From Paenibacillus puerhi (GTDB lineage: Bacteria > Bacillota > Bacilli > Paenibacillales > NBRC-103111): a stretch of 64,000 nucleotides of DNA. Shown here piece after piece: positions 41,316 to 50,669 of this stretch (position 1 is the stretch's first letter; each line of letters starts with the position of its first letter). The stretch spans positions 52,468-116,467 of the forward strand of contig NZ_WUWM01000024.1 of assembly GCF_009846885.1 (NCBI RefSeq), in the 5' to 3' direction. The position numbers and the translations under genes are program-made. A model generated the notes under the pieces. It saw only the letters and a program-made list of their open reading frames with translations. It was not told the DNA's origin and did no database searches.

Positions 41316-44300
41316 ATGAACAAGCGTGAACAAGACGAGCACGGGTTTCATCCGATATTGTGGTCATGGTTCACCTCGCGGTTCGGTGAGCCGACGGATG
41401 TACAGCGACAAGCGTGGAGGCGCATTGGCTCCGGGGAGCATACGCTCATCTCTTCGCCGACGGGCTCGGGCAAGACGCTCGCCGCGCTGCTCCCATGTCT
41501 GGATCGTATTCTCCGGCGCAAGCAAACGGAGGCAGCGGCCTATGTGCCGGGGGTGCGTACGCTGGTCGTGACGCCGCTGAAGGCGCTTAACAACGATATT
41601 CATCATCATCTGCTTCAGTTTCTGGAGGAGATTCAGGCCGTGGCTGTTGAGAGCGGCGAGCCTGAGGGCTGGAGCGGGATTTCGGCGGCGGTCCGCACAG
41701 GGGATACGAAGCAGAGTACGCGGGCGTCGATGCTGCGAACGCCGCCGGATGTGCTGGTCACGACTCCGGAGTCGCTGTATCTGCTGCTAACCTCTCCCCG
41801 TTCCAGGGAAATCCTGAAGACGGTGGAGCATGTGATTGTGGACGAGATTCACGATCTCGCGGCGGACAGGCGCGGCATGCACCTGTCCTTGACGCTGGAG
41901 CGGCTGCATGTCTGGTGCTCAGGTCTTGTACAGCGTATCGGCGTGTCTGCGACGCAGAAGCCGATCGAGCGAGTCGCCCGCTATCTGGGCGGGTGGGAGG
42001 GCGAGGAGCCAAGGCCGGTAGCGATCGTAGAAAGCCGAGCCGATAAGCAGTATTCGCTGCTCGTGACGATCCCGGAGAGGCCGCGCCCGGGAGCGGACCG
42101 GGAGGAGATCTGGACGCCGCTGGTCGAACGGCTGCTGAAGCTCATGGAGGGCAGCAGGACGGCCCTTATCTTTGCCAACAGCCGGAGGCTGTGCGAGCGG
42201 CTAACGCTGAGGCTGAATGAGCATGCCGGCTATGAGATGGCCCGCAGCCATCATGGCAGCGTGGCTCGCGAGATGCGGCTTGAGGTGGAGCAGATGCTGA
42301 AGGCGGGCGAGCTGCGCTGTCTGGTCGCCACCTCGTCGCTGGAGCTCGGCATCGATGTAGGTCACGTCGAGCTGGTGATCCAGATCGACTCGCCGTTCAG
42401 CGCGGCCGCGGGCATCCAGCGCGTAGGCCGTGCCGGGCACAGCGTCGGCGGCGTCAGCCGGGGTGTGCTTGTGGCGCGCAGCCGCAGCTTCCTGCCGGAG
42501 CTGGCTGTGCTTGCCCGGCGTATAGCCGCGCGCGACATCGAGGCCATCCGCATCCCGAGGGGAGGCCTTGATGTGCTGGCGCAGCAGGTGGTCGCCATCG
42601 TCAGCCTCGGCGACGAATGGGATGTGGCGCGGCTGGAGCGCCTGCTCGAGGGGAGCGACAGCTTCCGCGGGCTGACGCGGGACAGGCTGCTGGCCATGCT
42701 GGAGGTGCTGGCCGGGTTCTACCCCTTCGTGCGTCCGCTCATCGAGTGGGATCGCGATACAGGCCGCGTCGGCCGCCTCGCGGCTACCCCGATGGCCGCT
42801 CTGGTGGGGGCGGGCACGATACCCCAGAGTACGGCCTACCCCGTCCATCATCAGGAAACGGGACTTCATCTGGGGGAGCTGGATGAGGAATATATTCAGG
42901 AGTCGTCCGTCGGCGACGTTTTCCAGCTGGGTACCGCCTCCTGGCGGATCATCCGCATCCGTCCGGAACGGATCTATGTCCGGGAGGCGGAGAACCGCTA
43001 TAGTGAAATTCCGTTCTGGCGCGGCGAAACAGGCGGCAAGTCCTATGAGCTTGGGGTGCAGACCGGAGCCTTGTGGCGGGAGCTTCGCGGCCGCTTGCAT
43101 CCGGGGCGTCCCGGCGATCTTCAGCCGGCAGAATCGGATGAAGAACGGTCTGGACAAGCGACCGCCCCGGCTGATGAGGAAGCCGGGCGCAAAGTCCTGG
43201 ATAGACAAACCCAGGACTGGCTCATGGCCGAGTATTACATGGACGCCGAGTCTGCAGCCAGCCTGATCGGATTGGTCCGCAACCAGTTGGCCGTCGCTCC
43301 AGTGCCCACGGATCGGACGGTGGTGATCGAATCCTTCATGGACGAGCAAGGCCATGTCCACTACATCGCCCACAGTCTGCTTGGGCGCAAGCTCAACCGA
43401 ACCTGGCTGCTGGCCGTGAACCGCAGGCTGGCCGAGGCTGGACACCAGGCGCTGTATACCCATGCGCGCGATAACGGCTTTGAGCTGATCTTTCCGGGCT
43501 ATGAAGCCTCTATCGTGCGGACGATCAGAACCCTCACTTGGGGCGAAGCGGAGCCGCTTGTCATCGAGGCTGTCTCCCAGTCGCCGATGTTCAGTGTGGC
43601 GTTCCAGCGTCTGGCCGAAACTTCCTTGCTGCTGTCTAGGAGCTTCACCCGAATGCCGGCATGGAAAAAGCGGCTTCGCAGCCAGGAGCTGCTGAAGGAG
43701 GCGCTGCCCTTCCGGGAAAGGTTTCCTCTGTTTCAGGAGGTGATGAGGACCTGTCTGGAAGAGCAGGTGGATACGGAAAACCTGAGACGGGTACTGGATG
43801 CGGTACAGCAGGGCGAGATTCGCTTTGCCGAGCACCGGGGGCAGGCTCCATCGCCGCTGGCCGCCCAATTCCAGGCGGATTACGTGCAGACGCGGCTGTA
43901 CGAATCCGATGCTCTGCCTCGGGATCTGCAGGCGGAGCTGGTGGGCTTCAGCCGACAGCTCGCTGCCGAGGTGTTCGGAGCCGAGGCTATCCGTCAGGCG
44001 GTCCATCCGCAGGCGTTGGCCGAGGAAGAGCAGAGGCTCGAGCAAAGGGAAGGAAGCTGGTCCCGGGCGGAGGATGTGCTGCGCCATCTGAAGGAGCATG
44101 GCGAGGCCGCGGAGGGAGAGCTGCGGAAGCTAGCAGCGGAGGAAGCTGGCCTGCTGGACGGCTGGCTTGCGCAGCTGCAGTCCCGGGGAGCCGTCAGCAC
44201 GATTGAGCTGAACGATCAGCAATTTTACATATGCAGCGACGAACGCAGTCTTTATGAAAGCTTGAACGGCTCGCCGGAGGCAAGAGCTTTTATTTTGCAG

Positions 44301-45761
44301 CGATACAGCGACCATGCGATTTCCATCACGCTGGAGGAATTGACCGGGCGATACGGACTGGAGCGTCCGGCTGCTGAGGAGTGGCTGCAGAGCGCCCTGG
44401 CGGGGCAAAGGATGGAAGCTGCGCCATTCTCGGACCCCGGGCATGAAGGATTATGGACAAGCCGAAAGGTGGCGTCCCGGCTGATCCGAACGTCGCTGCA
44501 GCTGTTCAGGCGGAGCAGCGAGGCCGTGCCGGGGCTGACGTATTTGCGGCATATGCCGCTTTTCGTTCGTCTGGGCGAAGCTTCTCCGCTTACGGGGACG
44601 GAACGGCTGCGGGAGCTGATCGCTGACCTGCAGGGCTTCTTCCTGCCTGTCTCACTTTGGGAGTCGCTGTTCTTTCCCGTCAGGCAGCCCGGGTACAGGA
44701 AGCAGGATCTCGACCTGCTCTGTTCATCGGGGGACGTGATCTGGATAGGACGGAGATTGCCTGATGAGAAGGAGGGGAGAATCGCCTTTTTTGCTGCCGA
44801 GAGCCATGAGCTGTACCAGCCTTATCTGGAGGAAGCAGCCGAGGCGAATAGGCCGGCCGCCGAGCCTGAGGTGCTGCGCCTGCTTCGGGAGAAGGGGGCG
44901 GTGTTCCTCACGAAGCTTTCCATCGAAACCGGGAGGCCTCCTTCCGTTCTTCTGACCGAATTGCTGGAGCTCGTCTGGGACGGTCAGGCGGCCAACGACC
45001 AATTTGCCCCGATACGTCTTCATGCGCAGGGGAGGAGCAAGAAGCCCGACAAATTCCAATCGGGTCTAGGTCGATGGTATCCGCTCGAATCGCTGTACAA
45101 TCCGGGGTATGACAAGGAAGCGTCCCTACTAGCCTGGATCCAGCATTTGCTCGGTCATTACGGGCTGATTACCAAGGAACTGATCGCCTTCGCATCCCCT
45201 TACGATTGGGACACCTTGCTGCCGCTGCTGAAGAAGCTTGAGGAGTGGGGGGTAGTCGTTCGGGGGCTGTTCATTCAGGATCTTCCGTATCTGCAATTCG
45301 CGTCCAAGGAGTTCGTGACCCGGCTGTATCAAGCGGCTTCGGTAACGGACGCCCCGGCCTTTGATGCCGCGGAGGAGCGGCTTACTTTGCTGAATGCGGT
45401 CGATCCGGCCAACCCATTCGGTCTGCTGCTTCCCTGGCCGTCGGTGGAAGGACTTTCCTTCTCGCGGAAGCCGGGTAATTCATTGGTGTTTCAAGGAAGC
45501 CGCTGGCTGTACTGGATTGAGAATAACGGCAAGCGCATTTACCGGGTCGAGAGCGGGCAGGACGGGACGGAAGCGGAGATCAGCCGGCAGCTGAAGGACG
45601 TATTCCGGCTGTTTCTAAAGCATCAGCAGCTTCGCAAGATTGTCGTCGAAAGCTGGAACGGGGTAAGCATCTTCGAAGCTCCCGAACAGCTGTACCTTCA
45701 GCTGCTTGGGGCGGAGAAGGACCGCAAACACTATGTGCTTTGGCCTAGCCAGCTCGGGTAG
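41316..45761 (+). CDS. lhr: Large DEAD/DEAH helicase Lhr
   Basis: 1481-residue superfamily 2 helicase. The N-terminal motor has motif I SPTGSGKTLAALLP (about 47), motif II VDEIHDLA (about 175), the motif III region GVSATQKP, motif IV TALIFANSRR and motif VI QRVGRAGHSVGG. The middle and C-terminal parts contain the winged-helix and beta-barrel domains of Lhr plus a long Lhr-specific C-terminal extension. Lhr proteins translocate 3'-5' on single-stranded DNA and unwind RNA:DNA hybrids in repair. The ATG follows GGGGGTGCGGGT. It is a single gene. The length is near that of E. coli Lhr (about 1540). Confidence 0.93.
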   Translation: MNKREQDEHGFHPILWSWFTSRFGEPTDVQRQAWRRIGSGEHTLISSPTGSGKTLAALLPCLDRILRRKQTEAAAYVPGVRTLVVTPLKALNNDIHHHLLQFLEEIQAVAVESGEPEGWSGISAAVRTGDTKQSTRASMLRTPPDVLVTTPESLYLLLTSPRSREILKTVEHVIVDEIHDLAADRRGMHLSLTLERLHVWCSGLVQRIGVSATQKPIERVARYLGGWEGEEPRPVAIVESRADKQYSLLVTIPERPRPGADREEIWTPLVERLLKLMEGSRTALIFANSRRLCERLTLRLNEHAGYEMARSHHGSVAREMRLEVEQMLKAGELRCLVATSSLELGIDVGHVELVIQIDSPFSAAAGIQRVGRAGHSVGGVSRGVLVARSRSFLPELAVLARRIAARDIEAIRIPRGGLDVLAQQVVAIVSLGDEWDVARLERLLEGSDSFRGLTRDRLLAMLEVLAGFYPFVRPLIEWDRDTGRVGRLAATPMAALVGAGTIPQSTAYPVHHQETGLHLGELDEEYIQESSVGDVFQLGTASWRIIRIRPERIYVREAENRYSEIPFWRGETGGKSYELGVQTGALWRELRGRLHPGRPGDLQPAESDEERSGQATAPADEEAGRKVLDRQTQDWLMAEYYMDAESAASLIGLVRNQLAVAPVPTDRTVVIESFMDEQGHVHYIAHSLLGRKLNRTWLLAVNRRLAEAGHQALYTHARDNGFELIFPGYEASIVRTIRTLTWGEAEPLVIEAVSQSPMFSVAFQRLAETSLLLSRSFTRMPAWKKRLRSQELLKEALPFRERFPLFQEVMRTCLEEQVDTENLRRVLDAVQQGEIRFAEHRGQAPSPLAAQFQADYVQTRLYESDALPRDLQAELVGFSRQLAAEVFGAEAIRQAVHPQALAEEEQRLEQREGSWSRAEDVLRHLKEHGEAAEGELRKLAAEEAGLLDGWLAQLQSRGAVSTIELNDQQFYICSDERSLYESLNGSPEARAFILQRYSDHAISITLEELTGRYGLERPAAEEWLQSALAGQRMEAAPFSDPGHEGLWTSRKVASRLIRTSLQLFRRSSEAVPGLTYLRHMPLFVRLGEASPLTGTERLRELIADLQGFFLPVSLWESLFFPVRQPGYRKQDLDLLCSSGDVIWIGRRLPDEKEGRIAFFAAESHELYQPYLEEAAEANRPAAEPEVLRLLREKGAVFLTKLSIETGRPPSVLLTELLELVWDGQAANDQFAPIRLHAQGRSKKPDKFQSGLGRWYPLESLYNPGYDKEASLLAWIQHLLGHYGLITKELIAFASPYDWDTLLPLLKKLEEWGVVVRGLFIQDLPYLQFASKEFVTRLYQAASVTDAPAFDAAEERLTLLNAVDPANPFGLLLPWPSVEGLSFSRKPGNSLVFQGSRWLYWIENNGKRIYRVESGQDGTEAEISRQLKDVFRLFLKHQQLRKIVVESWNGVSIFEAPEQLYLQLLGAEKDRKHYVLWPSQLG

Positions 45762-45905
45762 AGGGACCCGGCAAGGGCTGGTGGCGCCTAGCTTTCCGCC
45801 CGCAAGAAGAACTTCGGCTACAACCCCATTACCGTATCTCGGATAAAGCGTGGGTTAGAAGTATCAACCTTGCCGTTTATAAGAGTCTAATCCCAAATGG
45901 CTGTA

Positions 45906-45948
45906 CAAAGAAGAACCTAGCGGTAATCCTCCGCTAGGTTCTTCTTTG
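45906..45948. terminator. Terminator overlapping the end of the ferrochelatase-like gene
   Basis: A perfect 18-bp stem (45906-45923 with 45931-45948) with a 7-base loop between convergent lhr and the leftward operon. It spans the stop codon of the leftward gene. Confidence 0.88.
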
Positions 45949-46861
45949 ATATATAACCTGCAACAATTTCTTCCAACGCCGTCATTCCATCATCCGAGTC
46001 GTTCAGAAAGGAGGTAGAGACAAACTCGATGCCGAGCTGCTCCGCTTTTGCCTGTCCATCGTAACGGCAATCCTGCAGTGTTTCGATATTTTGGGTAATC
46101 GACAACAAGTCGCATACGACCACTGCTGACCAGCCTTCCCGGACCGACTGTTCCATCATATCGAGCAAGTCAGGGCCAAGCCAGGTTTGTGGAGCGGATC
46201 CGCCGCTGCGGTAACCGAGCTTCCAGTGCGGACAATTGGCCAACTTGGCAACGGCATGTGCCAGCTCGGAGAAGGCGCGAATATAGTCGCGATTAGGGCC
46301 GGGGAGCCCCGGCATACTGTGTGTTGTAAAGATTACGACTGTGCGCGCCCGGTTGACATGTGAGATCCATTGCATCGCCTCCTGTACGCGTAGTGCCAGA
46401 GCGGTCGTGAATCCCGGATGAAGATGCCAGCGATCGATATCCGTAATTTGGAATGAGGCGCTACAGGCTTCCCTTGCCTTCCTCACTTCTTGCTGATAGC
46501 TCTTGACGCCAGTTCGCGAGTAGAGGGGAGAGAGCGGGAGGGTGTAGATATGTTCCACACCGCGCCCAGTTATCTCGCGAACCGCATCCTCGATATAAGG
46601 AGGGGTATGCTTAAAGGCTGTGTATACGGGAATATCCTCGCGGAACCGCAGCTTCAATCTCCGCTCCAGCGCTTTGGCCTGTCTGAGAGTCACGACTCCG
46701 AGCGGATCGGGCTCTCCCAGCTCTCGGTAACGCCTCGAAGCCTCCTGCAAGCTTTCTGTTGAAGGGGGGCGGCCGTGGTAGAGGTGGCTGTAGAAGGCAG
46801 GAATATCGTCGATAGACCGAAGCAAGCAATAGGACATACATAATACGGCTTTCATTGTCAT
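45917..46861 (-). CDS. Ferrochelatase-like protein (HemH family) in an ABC importer operon
   Basis: 314 residues, similar along its length to Bacillus HemH/CpfC. Shared features: the N-terminal SIDDIPAFYSHLYHGRPPS region, the active-site His in FTTHSMPGLPG, YRSGG-x-PQTWLGPD before the C-terminal part, and Glu in SITQNIETLQD where the catalytic Glu lies. Ferrochelatases insert Fe2+ into coproporphyrin III or protoporphyrin. It is the last gene of an iron-type ABC importer operon (34-base gap), unusual for a housekeeping hemH, so it is probably a paralogue working on imported metal or tetrapyrrole. The start ATG has AAAGGAGCG upstream. Confidence 0.8.
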   Translation of the reverse strand: MTMKAVLCMSYCLLRSIDDIPAFYSHLYHGRPPSTESLQEASRRYRELGEPDPLGVVTLRQAKALERRLKLRFREDIPVYTAFKHTPPYIEDAVREITGRGVEHIYTLPLSPLYSRTGVKSYQQEVRKAREACSASFQITDIDRWHLHPGFTTALALRVQEAMQWISHVNRARTVVIFTTHSMPGLPGPNRDYIRAFSELAHAVAKLANCPHWKLGYRSGGSAPQTWLGPDLLDMMEQSVREGWSAVVVCDLLSITQNIETLQDCRYDGQAKAEQLGIEFVSTSFLNDSDDGMTALEEIVAGYISKKNLAEDYR

Positions 46862-46895
46862 TCGTACGCTCCTTTCAGTTGGCGATCATACAGGC

Positions 46896-47942
46896 TTAGG
46901 GGAAGTCAAGCTGCGGGTGAAACCACTGCGCAAGCTCCTCCACGGCGTCGGCATTGTAGCGGTTCGGGTATAACATCTGCTTCACGGTCATGATCTTCAC
47001 TTTATGATCCTTCACGGCTCTTAGCGAGGACCAGCCGGGAGAACTGGTGATTTCGTCCAAGTCGGCGTTGTCCCCTTGCTTCCACTGCAAAAGCACAAGG
47101 AAGTCCGGGTCGGCCTTCAGCACCTGCTCCATTGATGCTTTAACGGATCGGGTCACTCCCCAGGCTTCCGCTACGTTGACGGCCCCCGCTTGCCGGACGA
47201 TATCAAAGGAAATATTGGAGGCGCCGATCCAGTAGGGCCCAGTACCCGGACCTACCGGCGAGAGGACGAGTACGGTAGGCTGAGTCCTGCCTAGTGTCGC
47301 TTGCCGCGTGTTGTCGAGCTTGGCCCGCATCTCTCGAACGATGTCCTCGGCTTGCGGACTGGCTCCGAGCGCTTGCCCGAGAAGCAGGTAATTGGCTTCG
47401 ATCTTGTCAAAGGTATTCCATACGTCCAGGCTCAGCATGGGAATGCCTGCTTGTCGCAGGAGAAGAGCGGCTTCCTATTCCTTGTCATGTCCCTTGGTCA
47501 TGACAAGTAAATCCGTGTTGAAGGACATCACTTTCTCGGGATCGAGCGAGGTGGCGCCGTTGATCTTCGCTTGGACAAGTTCGGCAAGATCGGCATGGAA
47601 GGCAAGTGCCGGATCGGCTGCACTGCGGGTAACGACGGCCACTCTCTCGGGCGCGACAAGCTCCAGCACCGCTTCGGCCGCATCTAGCGACAGGGCGGCG
47701 ATTCGTTCGGGCTTCGACGGGATCAGGACCGGCATCCCGTCGTCAAGCACGACCGTCGCGGGAAAATCAGAGTTTGCGTCTTTCTGCAAGTTCACTTTTT
47801 CCTTGAGAAGGTCGGGGGACACGGGTCGTTCTTCTATACGTTCCGGCGTATGAGCTTTTCCGCAGGCGGCCAACAGGATGGCGAGGGCAAGCGGCAGCAG
47901 AATCATTTGCTTACGGTACGGGACAACGGCTGATTTCTTCAT
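46896..47942 (-). pseudogene. Iron/tetrapyrrole-binding lipoprotein interrupted by an in-frame TAG
   Basis: One continuous frame of 348 codons encodes a class III substrate-binding lipoprotein. The signal peptide ends in LAAC (Cys27), the N-lobe is PERIAALSLDAAEAVLELVA, and the C-lobe is GPYWIGASNISFDIVRQAGA and VKIMTVKQMLYPNRYN. Codon 156 is TAG (47477-47475), between GHDKE and EAALLLRQAGIP. There is no frameshift: both halves are in the same phase and all other family features remain. Possible explanations are a nonsense mutation (for example CAG to TAG), readthrough, or a sequencing error. An ATG at 47438 could restart only the C-lobe, without a signal peptide. Confidence 0.85.
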
Positions 47943-47957
47943 CTGAGAACGCCTCCT

Positions 47958-48752
47958 TCATAAATAAGATAGTTCCGTTTCGCCGATGGCGGTCACGCTT
48001 AAACAGCCAAGCTGGGGATCGGGCCGAACGACGCTTTGCACCCCGTAGGCCGCAAGGACCGAAGCCGGGGTAAGCACCTGCTCGGGCGTCCCTTGGCCGA
48101 TGATCGTCCCCTTATGCAGCAGAGCAAGGCGGTCGCAAAAACGAGCAGCTAAATTCAGATCATGGAGGGCGGCTACTGCCGTCACCCCGCTGGCAGTCAG
48201 CTTGCGGATAAGCGCGAGCAAACGCAGCTGATGGCGGATGTCCAAAGCAGATATAGGTTCGTCGAGCAGAAGAAGCTGCGGCTCTTGGGCAAGGGCTTTG
48301 GCAATCATCACCATCTGTCGCTGGCCTCCGGACAGATCAGTCACCAGACGGTCGGCCAAGGGCCTGACTCCGCAGAGGTCCATGGCTTGCTCTGAAGCCA
48401 GTCTGTCTCGTTGCCCGATTCCGCGAAAACGGGATACATGCGGATGTCTCCCCATAAGCACAACCTCTCTGACCCGAAAGGCGAAATCAAGTCTTGTATC
48501 CTGCGGAACATAACTGATCAGGCGGGCCAGTGGTTTGCGACTGTATGTATCCAGAGGTCTGCCCGCGACAAGGATGCGGCCGGAGCTGGTATGGCGAAGT
48601 CCTGCCATGGTTCTGAGCAAGGTAGATTTGCCGCTTCCGTTAGGTCCAAGCAGCCCGATGAATTGCCCCTTGTCCGCACAGAGGGAAATTCCCCGCAGGA
48701 TGTGCTTTCCATCGATAACGATGCCCGCTTCGTCAAGCTCCAGCATCATCAT
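47958..48752 (-). CDS. Iron/heme-type ABC transporter ATP-binding protein (FepC/HmuV family)
   Basis: 264 residues. Walker A is GPNGSGKST, the signature LSGGQRQMVMIAKAL, Walker B LLLLDEPISALD, and the switch His is in AALHDLNLAARF. The C-terminal extension (after about residue 215) is typical of FepC-like ATPases. The start is the first of three ATGs at 48752, overlapping the permease stop, with AGGAGGG nine bases upstream. It energises the importer formed with the adjacent permease and the interrupted binding protein. Confidence 0.93.
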   Translation of the reverse strand: MMMLELDEAGIVIDGKHILRGISLCADKGQFIGLLGPNGSGKSTLLRTMAGLRHTSSGRILVAGRPLDTYSRKPLARLISYVPQDTRLDFAFRVREVVLMGRHPHVSRFRGIGQRDRLASEQAMDLCGVRPLADRLVTDLSGGQRQMVMIAKALAQEPQLLLLDEPISALDIRHQLRLLALIRKLTASGVTAVAALHDLNLAARFCDRLALLHKGTIIGQGTPEQVLTPASVLAAYGVQSVVRPDPQLGCLSVTAIGETELSYL

Positions 48753-49834
48753 GTCCCCATTCCCTCCTGACTGGATCGCAATATCATGACGATAAAAAGT
48801 GGAGCGCCTGCCAAGGCACAAACGACGCCAACCTGCACGGTAACGGGCTGGAGAATCATACGGGAGGCTAGATCGGCCCAGACGAGAAAAATCGCCCCGC
48901 CCAGAGCGCTTGCGGGCAGCAGAGAACGGTGATCGGGACCGATCGCCAAACGGACGGCATGAGGAACTACGAGCCCGACAAAGCCAATCATACCGCTAAT
49001 CGCAACGGCGGATCCGGTCATGGCGGAGGCTAACAGAAGCAGAAAATAACGGGTTTTGGCTAGATTGACGCCTGAGCTAGCGGCTTGCTCGTCTCCGAGC
49101 AACATAGCATTAAGATCTCTTCCGCAAGACAGCATGAGCAAGCTGCCGAGTATGACCGGCAGAGCGACAAGCCGCACATGCTCCCAGGTCCGCGCCTCTA
49201 GACCGCCTTGCAGCCAGAATACGATGCTGCGAAGCTCCTGCTCGCTGCTTGAGCTTGCTACCATAATGTTAATCAAGGAGGAAAGCAGCGCATTAATCCC
49301 GATGCCCAGCAGCAGCAGCGAGGCGATGGATGTTCCGCCCCGGATTCTCCAAACGGCCAGAATCAGCAGCACGGCCGCAGCCGCTCCGGCGAACGCCGAC
49401 AGGGGGAGAGTCCATGCTCCCCAAGCCTTCCAGCCGAAGAATAAAGCGCATACTGCTCCCGCCGCAGCTCCGCTGGAGACTCCTACATAGCCCGGCTCAA
49501 CCAAAGGATTACGAAAGAGTCCTTGCATCGCTGCTCCCGAAATACCGAGGGCGGCTCCGACCAGAGCGCCGGCCGCGACGCGGGGCAACCGCATTGTCGA
49601 GACAATAAGGACCTCCTGCTCCGAGTAAGGAACGCGCGAGGGCAAGCCGAGCTGCGACCCCAGGATGGCCAGTGACTTGGAGAACGAGATGCTGACGGGT
49701 CCTAAGGAGCAGGCGATAACGATTGTAGCGAGCAGAGCTGCCGCCATGGCAACAAACGCTAAAACTTGCGCCCCCACCCTTTGCGTTCCCGAAGCTGGCA
49801 GAGATCCAGTGCGGCTTGAGGTATTGATGTCCAT
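48749..49834 (-). CDS. Iron/heme-type ABC transporter permease (FecCD family)
   Basis: 361 residues with about nine or ten membrane helices. Family features include MRLPRVAAGALVGAALGISG near residue 75, NPLVEPGYVGVSSGAAAG and GMIGFVGLVVPHAVRLAIGP, the ATPase-docking loop. Only one permease gene is present, so it probably forms a homodimer, as in BtuC or HmuU systems. It is first in a leftward four-gene operon. The start ATG follows AGGAGCG. No cobalamin riboswitch precedes it, which argues against B12 as substrate. Confidence 0.93.
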   Translation of the reverse strand: MDINTSSRTGSLPASGTQRVGAQVLAFVAMAAALLATIVIACSLGPVSISFSKSLAILGSQLGLPSRVPYSEQEVLIVSTMRLPRVAAGALVGAALGISGAAMQGLFRNPLVEPGYVGVSSGAAAGAVCALFFGWKAWGAWTLPLSAFAGAAAAVLLILAVWRIRGGTSIASLLLLGIGINALLSSLINIMVASSSSEQELRSIVFWLQGGLEARTWEHVRLVALPVILGSLLMLSCGRDLNAMLLGDEQAASSGVNLAKTRYFLLLLASAMTGSAVAISGMIGFVGLVVPHAVRLAIGPDHRSLLPASALGGAIFLVWADLASRMILQPVTVQVGVVCALAGAPLFIVMILRSSQEGMGT

Positions 49835-49874
49835 ATCAGCGCTCCTGTTCCAGATTTTGTTGGTTTCGAAAGTT

Positions 49875-49922
49875 ATTATAGATCAAGGAAAAACTTTTGT
49901 ATAGCACAAAAAAAGTTTTCCT
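49875..49922 (-). promoter_or_regulatory. Promoter of the leftward importer operon with overlapping operator-like dyad
   Basis: Read leftward: TATACA (49903-49898), 17-base spacer, perfect TATAAT (49880-49875). An inverted repeat, AGGAAAAACTTTT (49886-49898) with AAAAGTTTTCCT (49911-49922), straddles the -35 box. It does not match the Fur consensus seen at 17451 and may bind a different regulator. Confidence 0.65.
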
Positions 49923-50079
49923 AGGTAAAAATATATTCAAAAATATGGAATAACCCGTATAACCGGAAAGCAGCTCCGCATGTTTGCATAGAACTGCGTT
50001 CATTTTTTTGCTAGGATAAGATTCATGTTCAGAGATTTTATAAGTTATCTTCATCTGGGGAAAGAAAGAGGTCATAGCC

Positions 50080-50565
50080 GTGGACATTCGATTAGCAGCA
50101 TTAGACGATGTACCGTCCATTCTGGAGATTTATAATGAAGCCATCGTCAATACGGTGGCTACGTTCGATACCGTGCCCCGCACGCTGGAGCAGCAGCAGG
50201 AGTGGTTTGCCCAGCATGGGGACGCCTACCCTGTCCTGGTCGCAGAGATCGGGGGGATCATCGCAGGGTGGAGCGCCTTGAACCGCTACTCCGACCGTCT
50301 GGCCTACGCGCGGACAAGCGAGCTGTCGCTTTACATCCGCGACGAATATCGCGGTCAGGGGATAGGCAGGGAGCTGCTTGAGAGGATGCTCCGGGAAGGC
50401 AAGCAAGCGGGCTTGCATACGATATTGTCCCGCATCGAGGAGAGCAATGAGGCCAGCCTGCACCTGCACCGGGCATACGGCTTTGAACAAGTCGGCACGC
50501 TGAGGGAGGTCGGGGTCAAGTTCGGCAGACTTCTGAATGTCGTGCTTATGCAGAAGATGCTGTGA
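50080..50565 (+). CDS. GNAT N-acetyltransferase (phosphinothricin-acetyltransferase-like)
   Basis: 161 residues. The acetyl-CoA loop RDEYRGQGIGRELLERML (about residues 87-104) is a textbook R-x-x-G-x-G motif, and the N-terminal IRLAALDDVPSILEIYNEAI plus HRAYGFEQVGTLREVGVKFG matches the PAT/YwnH branch that acetylates amino groups of small amino acids such as methionine sulfoximine. The GTG start has AAAGAAAGAGG upstream. A single cytoplasmic enzyme; the natural substrate is unknown. Confidence 0.9.
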   Translation: MDIRLAALDDVPSILEIYNEAIVNTVATFDTVPRTLEQQQEWFAQHGDAYPVLVAEIGGIIAGWSALNRYSDRLAYARTSELSLYIRDEYRGQGIGRELLERMLREGKQAGLHTILSRIEESNEASLHLHRAYGFEQVGTLREVGVKFGRLLNVVLMQKML

Positions 50566-50669
50566 GAGATGCGGCAGCTGTGACATTTGTTACAGTAGAT
50601 TCGCCCAGGTGCCCGCATAATGTGTAGTAGATCACACAGACAACTTCATTAAAAAAGGCGGGCATCCAG

